From Sinorhizobium alkalisoli (GTDB lineage Bacteria; Pseudomonadota; Alphaproteobacteria; Rhizobiales; Rhizobiaceae), in the NCBI RefSeq assembly GCF_008932245.1, contig NZ_CP034910.1, forward strand, positions 868,001 through 932,000: 64,000 nt of DNA, in the 5' to 3' direction. Positions within the stretch are counted from its first letter, which is position 1. Each line of letters starts with the position of its first letter. The translations under genes were made by a program, and so were the position numbers. The notes beneath the pieces were generated by a model. That model worked only from the letters and a program-made list of their open reading frames with translations, was not told the origin of the DNA and did no database searches. This document shows positions 24,089-33,367 of the stretch, piece after piece.

Positions 24089-26632
24089 ATGCCCGAAGAG
24101 ACCAATTGTCCGACCGTCCTCATTACGGGCTCGAGCGGCTTTCTTGGACAGGCGATCGCTCGCGAATTGCACGGCCGATACCGGGTGATCGGGCTCGATG
24201 TCGACGTGCCCGAGGGGCCGTCGGAGGCGATCGAAACGATCAGGATCGATCTGACCTCGGACGAAAGCGTGAGGACGGCACTCGAAGAAGTGCACCAGCG
24301 CAGCGGCGGGCGGGTCGCCTCGGTCATTCACCTCGCTGCCTATTACGACACGACCGGCAAGAGCGATCCCAGATATGACGCGGTCAACGTCGAGGGAACA
24401 CGCCGGCTGCTCGCCGGCTTGCAGAGCCTCGACACGGAGCAGTTCATCTTCTCCAGTACCTTGCTCGTGCATGCGCCGAGCCCGCGGAGAGGTGTCGCTA
24501 TCGATGAGGACAGTCCGCTTGGTCCGACTTGGGCATACCCGGAATCGAAAGCAAGGACGGAAGCGGTCATCACAAAGGAGCACGGCCGCATCAAGACCGT
24601 CGTGCTCAGGCTGGCCGGCGTCTATGACGAGGATTGTCGCGCCGCCTTCGTCGCCCAGCAAATCGCCCGCATATTCGAGCGACTGCCGACGGCCTATCTT
24701 TTCAGCGGCGATCTTCGAGCGGGGCAGCCTTACCTGCACAAGGACGATCTTGTTGATGCTTTCGTGCTCGCCGTCGAGCGCCGCGCCGATTTACCGGACG
24801 AGAGCGTCATGCTGATCGGCGAGACGGAAACGCTATCCTATGGAGAAATGCAGAAACGCATCGGCAAGCTCCTCCATGGCGAGGATTGGCAAACTTTCGT
24901 CCTGCCCAAGGGCCTCGCCAAGACCGGTGCATGGATGCAGACCGAAGTCCTCGACCAGGACACCGATATCAGACCCTGGATGATCGAGACCGCGGACGAT
25001 CATTTTGAGATCGACATTTCCCGGGCCCGACGCCTGCTGGGCTGGGAGCCGCAGCACAGCCTGGCCGCTACTTTGCCGGAAATGATCCGTCGACTGAAAG
25101 AGGATCCGACCGACTGGTACGAAAGGAACAAGCTGGAGCCGTCGGCCGTCGCGGCGACCGAGCCCGAGCTCGATCAGGCACGGGAAAGGCTTCGTGGCCC
25201 GCTCGAGCGGAGCGAGGCGCAAATCGATGCCGCCGTGGAGCGTCATCGCCTCTTCACGCTCTGGGCGCCGCTGGCGAACGTTGCGCTGGGACTCTGGCTT
25301 CTCGCCTCTCCGATGACGCTCGGTCTTTTCGATCCCGTTGCTGCTTCCGCGCCTCCAGCCCTTGGACACGAGATTGCCGAGGCCTCAATCCGCAATGCGC
25401 GCCTCGGCATGAGCGAAATCGCCTCCGGCCTGCTTGTCGTTGTTTTCTCCCTTGCCGGCATGTACCGCCGCTGGTCCTGGCTGCAGTGGATCACGGCTGC
25501 CGTCGGCCTTTGGGTGATGTTCGCGCCGCTCGTCTTCTGGACGACGAGCCCCGCCGCCTATGCCATCGACACCGTCGTCGGCATGCTGATTCCCGTCTTC
25601 GCCGTCACGGTGCCGCCAACGCCCGGAATCAGTCGGCGGGCGCTTGCGGCCGACGACGACCGCCCACTCGGCTGGAGCTATTCGCCATCCTCCTTCACCC
25701 AACGGATGCCGATCGTCGCACTTGCCTTCGTCGGTCTGTTCGTCTCGCGCTATCTGGCGGCATACCAGCTTGGCCATATCGACGGCCTCTGGGATCCGTT
25801 CTTCGGACCGGGCGGTGCCGCGACCGACAATGGCAGCGAGGCCGTGGTCACCTCCTGGGTGTCGAAGGGCTTCCCGATCGCCGATGCCGGGCTCGGCGCC
25901 TTTGCCTATGCACTCGATATCCTCGCCGGCGCGATCGGCGACCGTCGTCGTTGGCGCACCATGCCCTGGATGGTATTCCTCTTCGGATTGTTGATCATAC
26001 CGCTTGGCGTGGTTAGCGTTTCCTTCATCATCATCCAACCGCCGCTGATCGGCGCGCTATGCACGCTCTGCATCATCCAGGCGGCCGTGACGGTCCTGCT
26101 GATCCCCTATTCGGTCGACGAGGTTTTGGCGACCCTGCAATACCTCTGGCGGGCCAAATTGACCGGCGAACCGTTCTGGCGGACCTTCTGGAGGGGCGGT
26201 CCGGCGCTTTCCGAGGACCAGACGCCGGAGCCGGACCTCGATCGGCCGGCCTCAAAGGTGTTGCGCGAGTTCATCATCGGCGGGGTGAACTTCCCCTGGA
26301 CGCTGGTGGTGAGCGTTCTGCTCGGGATCGTGTTAATGTCCACGCCGTTGGTCTTCGGTACCGAGCCGCCGCTCTATTACAGCGACCACGTCGCCGGCTG
26401 CCTCGTCGTGATGATCGCCGTCACCGCGATGGCGGAGGTCGTCCGGCCGTTGCGTTTTATCAATGCGGCCCTCGGTGCCTGGATTGCTGCATCCCCATTC
26501 CTGCTTTCGGGCGGCAGCACGTTCGGCGTCATCGCGGATGTGGTGGTCGGCCTTGGACTTATCGCGTTGAGCCTGCCGCGCGGCACGCGCAGCGAAGAGC
26601 ACTATGGCGGCTGGGACCGGGCCATTGTCTGA
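24089..26632 (+). CDS. Multidomain SDR epimerase - SPW - VKOR-like membrane protein
   Basis: 847 residues from the ATG at 24089. Residues about 1-350 are a soluble extended SDR (VLITGSSGFLGQAIAREL, VIHLAAYYDT, YPESKARTE with YxxxK as YPESK). Residues about 385-510 are membrane helices resembling SPW repeats. Residues about 530-690 resemble the vitamin K epoxide reductase fold, with the redox pair in GALCTLCIIQAAVTVLLIPY and IADAGLGAFAYALDI. The last about 110 residues are again SPW-like helices. VKOR proteins oxidise quinone-linked disulphide relays, so this joins a nucleotide-sugar-type dehydrogenase domain to a thiol-redox membrane module. Substrates unknown. Confidence 0.8.
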   Translation: MPEETNCPTVLITGSSGFLGQAIARELHGRYRVIGLDVDVPEGPSEAIETIRIDLTSDESVRTALEEVHQRSGGRVASVIHLAAYYDTTGKSDPRYDAVNVEGTRRLLAGLQSLDTEQFIFSSTLLVHAPSPRRGVAIDEDSPLGPTWAYPESKARTEAVITKEHGRIKTVVLRLAGVYDEDCRAAFVAQQIARIFERLPTAYLFSGDLRAGQPYLHKDDLVDAFVLAVERRADLPDESVMLIGETETLSYGEMQKRIGKLLHGEDWQTFVLPKGLAKTGAWMQTEVLDQDTDIRPWMIETADDHFEIDISRARRLLGWEPQHSLAATLPEMIRRLKEDPTDWYERNKLEPSAVAATEPELDQARERLRGPLERSEAQIDAAVERHRLFTLWAPLANVALGLWLLASPMTLGLFDPVAASAPPALGHEIAEASIRNARLGMSEIASGLLVVVFSLAGMYRRWSWLQWITAAVGLWVMFAPLVFWTTSPAAYAIDTVVGMLIPVFAVTVPPTPGISRRALAADDDRPLGWSYSPSSFTQRMPIVALAFVGLFVSRYLAAYQLGHIDGLWDPFFGPGGAATDNGSEAVVTSWVSKGFPIADAGLGAFAYALDILAGAIGDRRRWRTMPWMVFLFGLLIIPLGVVSVSFIIIQPPLIGALCTLCIIQAAVTVLLIPYSVDEVLATLQYLWRAKLTGEPFWRTFWRGGPALSEDQTPEPDLDRPASKVLREFIIGGVNFPWTLVVSVLLGIVLMSTPLVFGTEPPLYYSDHVAGCLVVMIAVTAMAEVVRPLRFINAALGAWIAASPFLLSGGSTFGVIADVVVGLGLIALSLPRGTRSEEHYGGWDRAIV

Positions 26633-26640
26633 GCGGTCCG

Positions 26641-26675
26641 CGCTACAGCGCCGCGCGTCTCAGACTCTGCGCTTT
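26641..26675. repeat. Dispersed palindrome, family A, half copy
   Basis: CGCTACAGCGCCGCGCGTCT is a near-perfect left arm; the right side degenerates into CAGACTCTGCGC. It sits 9 bases after the stop of the SDR-VKOR gene, between two convergent genes. Confidence 0.65.
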
Positions 26676-26723
26676 CCGCAAATCGGGTACGATTTTCGGG
26701 CCGCTGCGCTCGGATCATGGAGC

Positions 26724-27581
26724 TCACGACAGTTCCGACAGTATCTCCACGCGGCGCACGCCATACCAGCCGCCGAGCCAGGCCGCTACGGCCCCGAGGA
26801 CCAGCGAAAAGAAGCCGAAGAAGGCGGCGGTGGAGACGACGGCCGCAGTCGCCGCAGCCAATTCCCCTCCCTGCTTACGCCCTGTCTCGATCGCGGACCT
26901 GTAGGCGCGTTCATATGCCTCGACGCGCGCCCGGGCTTCTGTGACCGGAATGCTCCGTGCCCGCGCGAGTGCATCGACGGCGCGCGCCCGGGCGTGCTCG
27001 GTCTCCATCTCCTCGCTGGTGACAAGCGTGCGCACCGCCGCCACTGTCGCGTCCCTCTTCGCCGCAGGATCGTTGCCGCCGATCCCATCGCGGATCTGGT
27101 GCTCGATCTCGTCGAATGGGTCGGCGACAATGGTTGGAGCGGATGCCGCAATACGCCCACCGACCGCGGAGGAGAGGCCGCCCAGTGCTCCGCCGATCAA
27201 CGCGCCGGCGGAGGTCGTCAGGAGATACACGACGACCAGTGTCGTGACCGCCCAGCACGTCAGACCGTGATAAACCCCTGTCGTCGTGCCAGTGCGGCCC
27301 GACAGGCGGCTCGCCACATAACCGCCGGCAAAACCCGCGATCACCCCTGAAAACGCGAACCAGAGGCCGCTCGCGATCGCTCCGGGTCCTGCGTACGCGT
27401 CGCCGCGCGGAGCGAAGGCGGCCGCGCCGATCCCGACGCCAAGCAGATGCAGCAGGAGTTGTACGGTCAGCGCCAACGCCGCCCCGGCGAAGACTGCGGC
27501 CCAGGAAATCCCCGTGGCTGCTACGAGCACAGTCGGTCCGGCGGTCGTCGCCGGAGATGGCGTGTGCACCGTTTCGCTCAT
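26724..27581 (-). CDS. Conserved membrane protein of PhnA-like annotation
   Basis: 285 residues. Four hydrophobic segments are visible: SWAAVFAGAALALTVQLLLH, an Ala/Gly-rich helix around residue 75, TTLVVVYLLTTSAGALIGGA, and a C-terminal AAFFGFFSLVLGAVAAWLGG. Between the third and fourth is an acidic-basic helical loop of about 100 residues. Proteins of this build occur in rhizobia, sometimes labelled PhnA-like, without a known function. It is 118 bases from the FtsH gene end and in the same direction, so could be cotranscribed. Confidence 0.65.
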   Translation of the reverse strand: MSETVHTPSPATTAGPTVLVAATGISWAAVFAGAALALTVQLLLHLLGVGIGAAAFAPRGDAYAGPGAIASGLWFAFSGVIAGFAGGYVASRLSGRTGTTTGVYHGLTCWAVTTLVVVYLLTTSAGALIGGALGGLSSAVGGRIAASAPTIVADPFDEIEHQIRDGIGGNDPAAKRDATVAAVRTLVTSEEMETEHARARAVDALARARSIPVTEARARVEAYERAYRSAIETGRKQGGELAAATAAVVSTAAFFGFFSLVLGAVAAWLGGWYGVRRVEILSELS

Positions 27582-27699
27582 CGGTCGCTCCGTCGATCAG
27601 GCGTCGCTGTCACAACTTTGCGGGGCCAAATTCGTTCCCCGGCAAGGCAACTAACGGATCTTGGCGGGCTCCACCTGGGGGAGATTCAGTGGGCGAGGC

Positions 27700-29538
27700 T
27701 CAGACGTGGCGGGCGGCGCTCTTCCTCACCGTTTCCCCCTCGGTGAGGACACGCAATTCGTCCTCGCTGATCGTCTCCCGTTCCAGAAGCAGCTTCGCCG
27801 ACCGCTCGAGGAGCGGGCGCCGCTCCTTCAACAGCGCCTCCGTCCGCTCGAAGGCGCCATCAATGATCCGGCGGACCTCCTCGTCCAGGATTGCGGCGGT
27901 CTTTTCGGAATAGTCACGTTCGCTGGCGCCCTGGTAGATCGGGTCAGGCGTCAGCAGCGAGCGGCGATCCCGCTCCAGGGCGACGTGACCGAGCCGTTCC
28001 GTCATGCCGTAGCGTGCGACGATGGCACGTGCGATGTCAGTCACCTTGACAAGATCGTCGGAAGCGCCCGTCGAGAGATGGCCGAAGACGATCCACTCGG
28101 CGGCGCGCCCACCGAGCAATACCGCCATCTTGTTTTCTAGTTCCTCCTTCGTCATCAGGAAGCGGTCTTCCGTCGGTCGTTGGATCGTGTAGCCGAGCGA
28201 GCCGATGCCGCGCGGGATGATCGAGACCTTGTGCACGGGATCGACGCCCGGCAGTGCCATTGCGACGAGGGCGTGGCCCATTTCGTGATAGGCGACCACT
28301 TCGCGTTCTCGCGGATTGAGCAGCCGGTTGCGCTTCTCAAGTCCGGCGATGATACGCTCGACGGCGTTGTTGAAATCGTCCATGGTAACGGCGTCGGCCC
28401 TGCGACGCGTAGCAAGCAGGGCTGCCTCGTTGACCAGGTTGGCGAGGTCGGCGCCGGTGAAGCCGGGCGTCAGTGCGGCGATCTTCTCCGGCTCGACGTC
28501 GGCAGCAAGCTTCGCCTTCCTCAGATGCACGTTGAGAATTTGTACGCGGCCTTGCTTGTCGGGCCGGTCGACGAGGACTTGGCGGTCGAAGCGTCCGGCG
28601 CGCAGGAGCGCCGGATCGAGGATTTCGGGCCGGTTCGTGGCCGCAAGGAGTACAAGCCCTGTCGATGGATCGAAGCCGTCGAGTTCGACCAGCAACTGGT
28701 TGAGCGTCTGTTCCTTCTCGTCATGACCGCCGGCCATCGGACCGATGCCGCGTGCGCGGCCGAGCGCATCGAGCTCATCGATGAAGATGATGGCAGGCGC
28801 TTTCGATCGTGCCTGCTCGAAGAGGTCGCGCACCCGGGCGGCACCGACGCCGACAAACATCTCCACAAATTCCGAACCGGAAATGGAGAAGAAGGGCACC
28901 CCGGCTTCACCGGCGACGGCTCTCGCCAGCAGCGTCTTGCCGGTGCCAGGCGGGCCGACCAGCAGGACCCCCTTCGGCATCCGCCCGCCAAGACGTCCAT
29001 AGCCCTTCGGATCCTTGAGGAAATCGATGATCTCCTTCAACTCGTCCTTCGCCTCGTCGACGCCGGCGACGTCGGCGAAGGTCACGCCGGTGTCGGTCTG
29101 GACATAGACCCTCGCCTTCGATTTGCCGATCTGCATCAGACCGCCGCCCATTCCCCCCGCCATGCGGCGCAGCATGAACATCCAGATGCCGATGAAGAGG
29201 ACGACAGGAAGTATCCAGGACAGGAGGTCGCGCAGGAAGGTGCTCTCGACTCTGCCTGTAACGACGACTCCGCGCTCCTGCAGTTGGCGTGCAATATCAG
29301 GCTCAACGCGGGTGGTGATGAACATCGGCTTGCCGTCCTGCGGGGTCTTGAACGTGCCCTGGATATATTGGTCGGAGACGGCAACCTCGCCGATCTTGCC
29401 CTCATCGAGATAGGTTTGAAACTCACTGTAGGGAATCTGCGCCACCTGCGTGGTGGTCGTGAAAATGTATTGAAACAGCATCAGGGCAAAGATTGCCGCG
29501 ACCCAGTACCAGATATTGAACTTCATCTGCTTGTCCAT
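27700..29538 (-). CDS. ftsH: ATP-dependent zinc metalloprotease FtsH
   Basis: 612 residues from the ATG at 29538 (AGGAG upstream). Two N-terminal TM helices flank a small periplasmic domain. The AAA+ module has Walker [21 protein letters not shown], Walker [14 protein letters not shown] and the second-region-of-homology arginines ([18 protein letters not shown]). The protease centre is [11 protein letters not shown] (HExxH). FtsH degrades unassembled membrane proteins and regulators. This looks like an accessory copy: it is shorter at the C-terminus than the usual housekeeping enzyme and sits among envelope genes. Confidence 0.93.
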   Translation of the reverse strand: MDKQMKFNIWYWVAAIFALMLFQYIFTTTTQVAQIPYSEFQTYLDEGKIGEVAVSDQYIQGTFKTPQDGKPMFITTRVEPDIARQLQERGVVVTGRVESTFLRDLLSWILPVVLFIGIWMFMLRRMAGGMGGGLMQIGKSKARVYVQTDTGVTFADVAGVDEAKDELKEIIDFLKDPKGYGRLGGRMPKGVLLVGPPGTGKTLLARAVAGEAGVPFFSISGSEFVEMFVGVGAARVRDLFEQARSKAPAIIFIDELDALGRARGIGPMAGGHDEKEQTLNQLLVELDGFDPSTGLVLLAATNRPEILDPALLRAGRFDRQVLVDRPDKQGRVQILNVHLRKAKLAADVEPEKIAALTPGFTGADLANLVNEAALLATRRRADAVTMDDFNNAVERIIAGLEKRNRLLNPREREVVAYHEMGHALVAMALPGVDPVHKVSIIPRGIGSLGYTIQRPTEDRFLMTKEELENKMAVLLGGRAAEWIVFGHLSTGASDDLVKVTDIARAIVARYGMTERLGHVALERDRRSLLTPDPIYQGASERDYSEKTAAILDEEVRRIIDGAFERTEALLKERRPLLERSAKLLLERETISEDELRVLTEGETVRKSAARHV

Positions 29539-29673
29539 TTCGCTGGCTCCTGGGCTGGTGGCGCGTCCACATGAGTTCGAAAAAGCGGCATCGCCGTCGC
29601 ATCCGAAACGCGGCGGGAAGGAGGCGGTTCCCGCTCGACCTCACGGGGCGGGGGGTCGCCGTCCGACACTCTC

Positions 29674-29874
29674 TCATCGGTTCAACAACCACAAGAAGAC
29701 AGAGAGAAGGATGCTGAGGAGCAGCCCGGTGGTGATCGGGATATAAAGCGTGAAGTTGCCGCGCTCGATCATGATGTCCCCCGGCAGCCGTCCAAGGCCG
29801 ACGCGCTTCAGCCACGGCCAGAGAAGTCCGGCCGCGAGTATGAGGAGACCGATGATGATCAGAAGCCGCGACAT
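29674..29874 (-). CDS. DUF2905 family small membrane protein
   Basis: 66 residues, two membrane helices (MSRLLIIIGLLILAAGLLWP and ITTGLLLSILLSVFLWLLN) separated by LGRLPGDIMIERGNFTLYIP, the conserved core of DUF2905 proteins. It is upstream of ftsH on the same strand with 135 bases between them. Function unknown. Confidence 0.9.
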   Translation of the reverse strand: MSRLLIIIGLLILAAGLLWPWLKRVGLGRLPGDIMIERGNFTLYIPITTGLLLSILLSVFLWLLNR

Positions 29875-29966
29875 AACGGCTCGATCCTACCGCACGCTGG
29901 GCGACAATTTCTACTCTGCATGTGCGAGGTTGCGAGCTATGCCGTCCCTGGGCACGAAGCGGCTAC

Positions 29967-30013
29967 AAAGTGCTACAGCGCCGCGCGTCTGATAAGATGC
30001 GTGGCGCTGTAGG
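29967..30013. repeat. Dispersed palindrome, family A, best copy
   Basis: AAAGTGCTACAGCGCCGCGC, GTCT, loop GATA, then AGATGCGTGGCGCTGTAG form an 18-bp stem with two mismatches. It lies between the DUF2905 start and the SulP stop, 34 bases after the SulP coding end on the minus strand, where it could serve as a 3' stem-loop. Confidence 0.8.
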
Positions 30014-30046
30014 TCGAGTTCATTCAACCCAGGATCATCGTTGGTC

Positions 30047-31537
30047 TCAGTGCGCGGACGCAACCAGCACCGCTCCGTCCTCTTTGTCGTGGACCGCGAA
30101 ACGGTCGAGCATATGGGCGCTCGCTGCATTGAGGCCGATGACCTCGACGGCGACGCCATGGCGGCGGTATCTCAGGACGACCTTGTCGAGGGCGCCGACA
30201 GCGGTGATGTCCCAGAGGTGCGCCTCGCTGACATCGATGACGACCTTTTCCAGCGGCTCGGCGAAATCGAAGGCGGCGATGAAAGCCTCCGTCGATGCGA
30301 AGAATATCTCGCCGTCGACGACATAAGTGCGTGCCTTGCCGCTGTCCTCGAGCCGAGACCGGACATGGAAGAGGCGGGCGACCTTGCCGGCAAAGAAGAC
30401 GCCGGAAAGGAGCACGCCGACCAGTACGCCCTTTGCAAGATCGTGCGTGCCGACCGTGGTGACGACCGTTGCCAGCATGACGACGGAGGAGGGCAGGGGA
30501 TTGCGACTGAGATCGAGGATCGAGCGCCAGGAGAAAGTGCCGATCGACACCATGATCATCACGGCGACGAGGGCGGCCATCGGAATGATCCGCACGAGGT
30601 CGTCCAGGACGAGAATAAGGAACAGAAGGAAGGCGCCGGCAACGAAGGTCGAGAGCCGTCCGCGGCCGCCGGACGTGACGTTGATGACCGATTGCCCGAT
30701 CATGGCGCAGCCGCCCATGCCGCCAATGAGGCCCGAGGCGATGTTGCTCGCGCCCTGGCCGATACATTCCTGGCTCTTGTTGCTGGTCGTGTCCGTCATG
30801 TCGTCGACGATCTGCGCCGTCAGCAGCGATTCCAGCAGGCCGACGGCGGCTAGCGCCACGGAGTAGGGGAAGATGATCTGTAGCGTCTCGAAGGTCAGCG
30901 GTACCTGCGGCAAAGCGAAGATCGGCAGGCTCGACGGCAACTCGCCGAGGTCGCCGACGGTACGGATGTCCATGCCCGTCCAGTAGGCGATCCCAGTCAG
31001 AACGGCGATGGCCACGAGCGGCGAGGGAATAGCCTTGGTGACATGAGGGAAGAGATAGATGATCGCGAGACCCGCAGCGATCATCGCATAGGTCGCATGC
31101 GGCACGCCGATCAGCTCCGGGAGCTGCGCCATGAAGATCAGGATGGCGAGTGCGTTGACGAAGCCGGTGATGACCGAGCGCGAGACGAAACGCATGACCC
31201 GGCCGAGCTTCAGGAAGCCCGCGGCGATCTGGATGAGGCCCATGAGCAGCGTCGCGGCGAAGAGGTATTCGAGGCCGTGTTCCTTGACGAGAGTGACCAT
31301 AAGCACGGCCGTGGCGGCGGTCGCCGCGGAGATCATGCCTGGACGGCCGCCCGCAAAGGCGGAGACGCAGGCGATGGCGAAGGAGGCGAACAGCCCCACC
31401 TTCGGATCGACGCCGGCAATGACCGAGAAGCCGATCGCCTCCGGGATCAGCGCAAGCGCCACGACGATGCCCGACAGGACATCGGCGCGGATATTGGAGA
31501 ACCATTCGCGTTTGTAGCTGGCAATTGTCAATTTCAT
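30047..31537 (-). CDS. SulP family anion transporter with C-terminal STAS domain
   Basis: 496 residues from the ATG at 31537; a longer frame to 31585 adds residues unlike the family. The N-terminal [20 protein letters not shown] and [20 protein letters not shown] are the SulP/SLC26 signature; about ten or more TM helices follow, and residues about 385-490 form a STAS domain ([38 protein letters not shown]). Transporters of this family carry sulfate, bicarbonate or dicarboxylates. The ion is not evident from sequence. Confidence 0.92.
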   Translation of the reverse strand: MKLTIASYKREWFSNIRADVLSGIVVALALIPEAIGFSVIAGVDPKVGLFASFAIACVSAFAGGRPGMISAATAATAVLMVTLVKEHGLEYLFAATLLMGLIQIAAGFLKLGRVMRFVSRSVITGFVNALAILIFMAQLPELIGVPHATYAMIAAGLAIIYLFPHVTKAIPSPLVAIAVLTGIAYWTGMDIRTVGDLGELPSSLPIFALPQVPLTFETLQIIFPYSVALAAVGLLESLLTAQIVDDMTDTTSNKSQECIGQGASNIASGLIGGMGGCAMIGQSVINVTSGGRGRLSTFVAGAFLLFLILVLDDLVRIIPMAALVAVMIMVSIGTFSWRSILDLSRNPLPSSVVMLATVVTTVGTHDLAKGVLVGVLLSGVFFAGKVARLFHVRSRLEDSGKARTYVVDGEIFFASTEAFIAAFDFAEPLEKVVIDVSEAHLWDITAVGALDKVVLRYRRHGVAVEVIGLNAASAHMLDRFAVHDKEDGAVLVASAH

Positions 31538-31735
31538 GATTTTCTTCGCAAGAGTAGCGCACCAGGCCGGTGGGAGGTCCGGCATGTCTCGGTTTGATGC
31601 TATTGCTTGTCTGGCGGATCGGCGGCCAGAAGAGCCACCCGGAGTTTCACCGGGTCCAGGGTGAATGAAGCCCTTATAGGAAACAGTCCTGCTGGAAGCA
31701 ACGGTCTATTGTGCAGTGCCGCAATTTGCATCCGT

Positions 31736-31753
31736 GCCGCCCGCAAGGGCGGC
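31736..31753 (-). terminator. Stem-loop behind the GH25 gene
   Basis: GCCGCCC and GGGCGGC pair perfectly around a four-base loop, 16 bases after the GH25 stop on the minus strand. No T-run follows, so it may be an RNA-stabilising or Rho-assisted 3' hairpin rather than a classical terminator. Confidence 0.45.
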
Positions 31754-31769
31754 TTGTATGTCCCTCAGC

Positions 31770-32816
31770 CTATGTGGACCGTGCCGCCACGAAGTTCTGC
31801 CATTCCTCCTCGCTCCCATGGAATACATTGAGGTCGATCCTGCCGTCGACTCCGTGCGAGAGGCCGGATCCCGAATATTGCCAGAAGAGCCATTTGCGGC
31901 CGGGATAGACCTTGGACGGGTGCGCGGCGACCGAACGCAGCCAGAAGGGATGGCTCGGAAAGGCGTTCTCGAGATTATCGCGATAGAAATCCGGTGCGGT
32001 ATAGATGATCGGGCGCTGCCCGTAGTGCCGCTCCAGCTTGTCCATGAAGACCTGCATTTTCTCCCGCACGCGCGCGGGCGACGGACGCCGCTTGCAACTC
32101 GACTCGCCGTTCCACTCGACATCGATCACCGGCGGCAGGGCATCGGCTTCGCGCGGCACGTTGCGGATGAACCAGTCGGCCTGCTCCCCGGCCGTGCGGC
32201 ACCAGTAGAAAAAGTGATAGGCGCCGCGCTTCAGGCCGGCCGCCTGGGCGCGGCGCCAGTTCTTCTTGAACATCGGGTCGAGATGGTCGCCACCATCGGT
32301 CGCCTTGATATAGGCGAAGTTCGCGCCCTGCGTCCGCAGTTTCTGCCAGTCGATCTCGCCCTGCCAGCGTGAGACGTCGACGCCGTGGACGGCAAGACTG
32401 TGCGGTGATCTCTTGCCGAAGTTGATCGGCTTGGCATCGCGGAAACGATGGCTGTAGACATGTGAACGCGTGCGGGGCACCGCGCCGATTGCGGGATTTT
32501 CCGGCGCGATGAATGCGACCGGCCTTTCCATCGGGACCGGCATGCCGGCTTCCCGTTCCATCTGAGCAAAGGCCCCCGCGTCTGGGGCGGGGCCGGCCCA
32601 GGCGAGCGCTTCCTGCGGCTCGGCCGGCGTCGTAGCAGGCCTGGCGGCGGCGGGCCCGACGGCGGTGGCGGGTACGGGCGCCGACGGCCGGACGACGGAA
32701 CTGGTTGTTTCACCGGAAGGCCGCGGCGCAAGCACACTCTCCGGACCGGAACTGGATGCACAGCCCGCAAGCGTCAGGCAGGCGAGGATGAGGGCTGGCA
32801 CGGCTGGAAAACGCAT
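31770..32816 (-). CDS. GH25 muramidase-like lipoprotein
   Basis: 348 residues from the ATG at 32816. The N-terminus MRFPAVPALILACLTLAGCA is a lipoprotein signal with lipobox LAGC. Residues about 20-120 are Pro/Ala-rich linker; residues about 135-345 form the glycoside hydrolase 25 domain with HGVDVSRWQGEIDW, FAYIKATDGGDHLDP, FFYWCRTAGEQADWF and PPVIDVEWNG, which include the acidic residues of the active site. GH25 enzymes cut peptidoglycan glycan strands. Likely an outer-membrane-anchored wall-remodelling enzyme. Confidence 0.9.
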   Translation of the reverse strand: MRFPAVPALILACLTLAGCASSSGPESVLAPRPSGETTSSVVRPSAPVPATAVGPAAARPATTPAEPQEALAWAGPAPDAGAFAQMEREAGMPVPMERPVAFIAPENPAIGAVPRTRSHVYSHRFRDAKPINFGKRSPHSLAVHGVDVSRWQGEIDWQKLRTQGANFAYIKATDGGDHLDPMFKKNWRRAQAAGLKRGAYHFFYWCRTAGEQADWFIRNVPREADALPPVIDVEWNGESSCKRRPSPARVREKMQVFMDKLERHYGQRPIIYTAPDFYRDNLENAFPSHPFWLRSVAAHPSKVYPGRKWLFWQYSGSGLSHGVDGRIDLNVFHGSEEEWQNFVAARST

Positions 32817-33367
32817 GGGAACCCGTACGCAAAACGACTGTTGAAGATGGGAGGCGATGCCGTCGCACTCCACGAGAGTGAAAATCCTAACCGCAGCTTA
32901 CCAACAAAGGTTGAATCCGATCTTAACGGCCGTCGGATTTCGAGATCCGATCTGGCGATATCGTCCGCCAGGTCCTGACCTTAGCTCACTCGTGCAGGAA
33001 GCGAGGGGTGGTCGCGTTTTCGTCTGTCAACGAGTCTCGGGTTCAGGCGGCTTGTGTGGAGACTGAAATCGGTGAAGTCGCAGCTGTCCGGGACCTGCTG
33101 AAGGCGCTCCGCATGCATCCTCAAATAGCCGCGCGAATGGCCCGCTTCAGCGGCCGCTAGTCTTAGTCTAAGCGTGTGGGCTCATCCCAACGAAGTACAG
33201 CGGTCAAGTAATGAGCGCGGGCTAACGAAATTTGCGGGTACCGCTAACCCGATTTGAAACTCACAGCTGCGGAGCAGCTTTGGTACTCTAACTGGTAAGT
33301 CTGCTGATCAATCGGCGCTATGCGGCATAATTTGCCTGCAAATCGCGCCTGTCCGGAAGGATCGGTC
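32817..33367. other. Intergenic region between GH25 and the OPX-like gene
   Basis: About 550 bases without a firm gene. ATCCGAT-type motifs recur at 32912-32960 and form a 7-bp inverted repeat (AATCCGA/TCGGATT). A perfect AGCTGC-GGA-GCAGCT hairpin lies at 33265-33279. A 50-codon frame at 33008-33160 (GTG start) ends in a coding-like stretch, VAAVRDLLKALRMHPQIAAR, but lacks a good ribosome site. Promoters for the two flanking divergent genes must lie here. Confidence 0.4.

Noticed and set aside
32817..33367. CRISPR-like recurrence of ATCCGAT motifs
   Set aside because: Only three short, unevenly spaced occurrences are present and there are no spacers of constant length.
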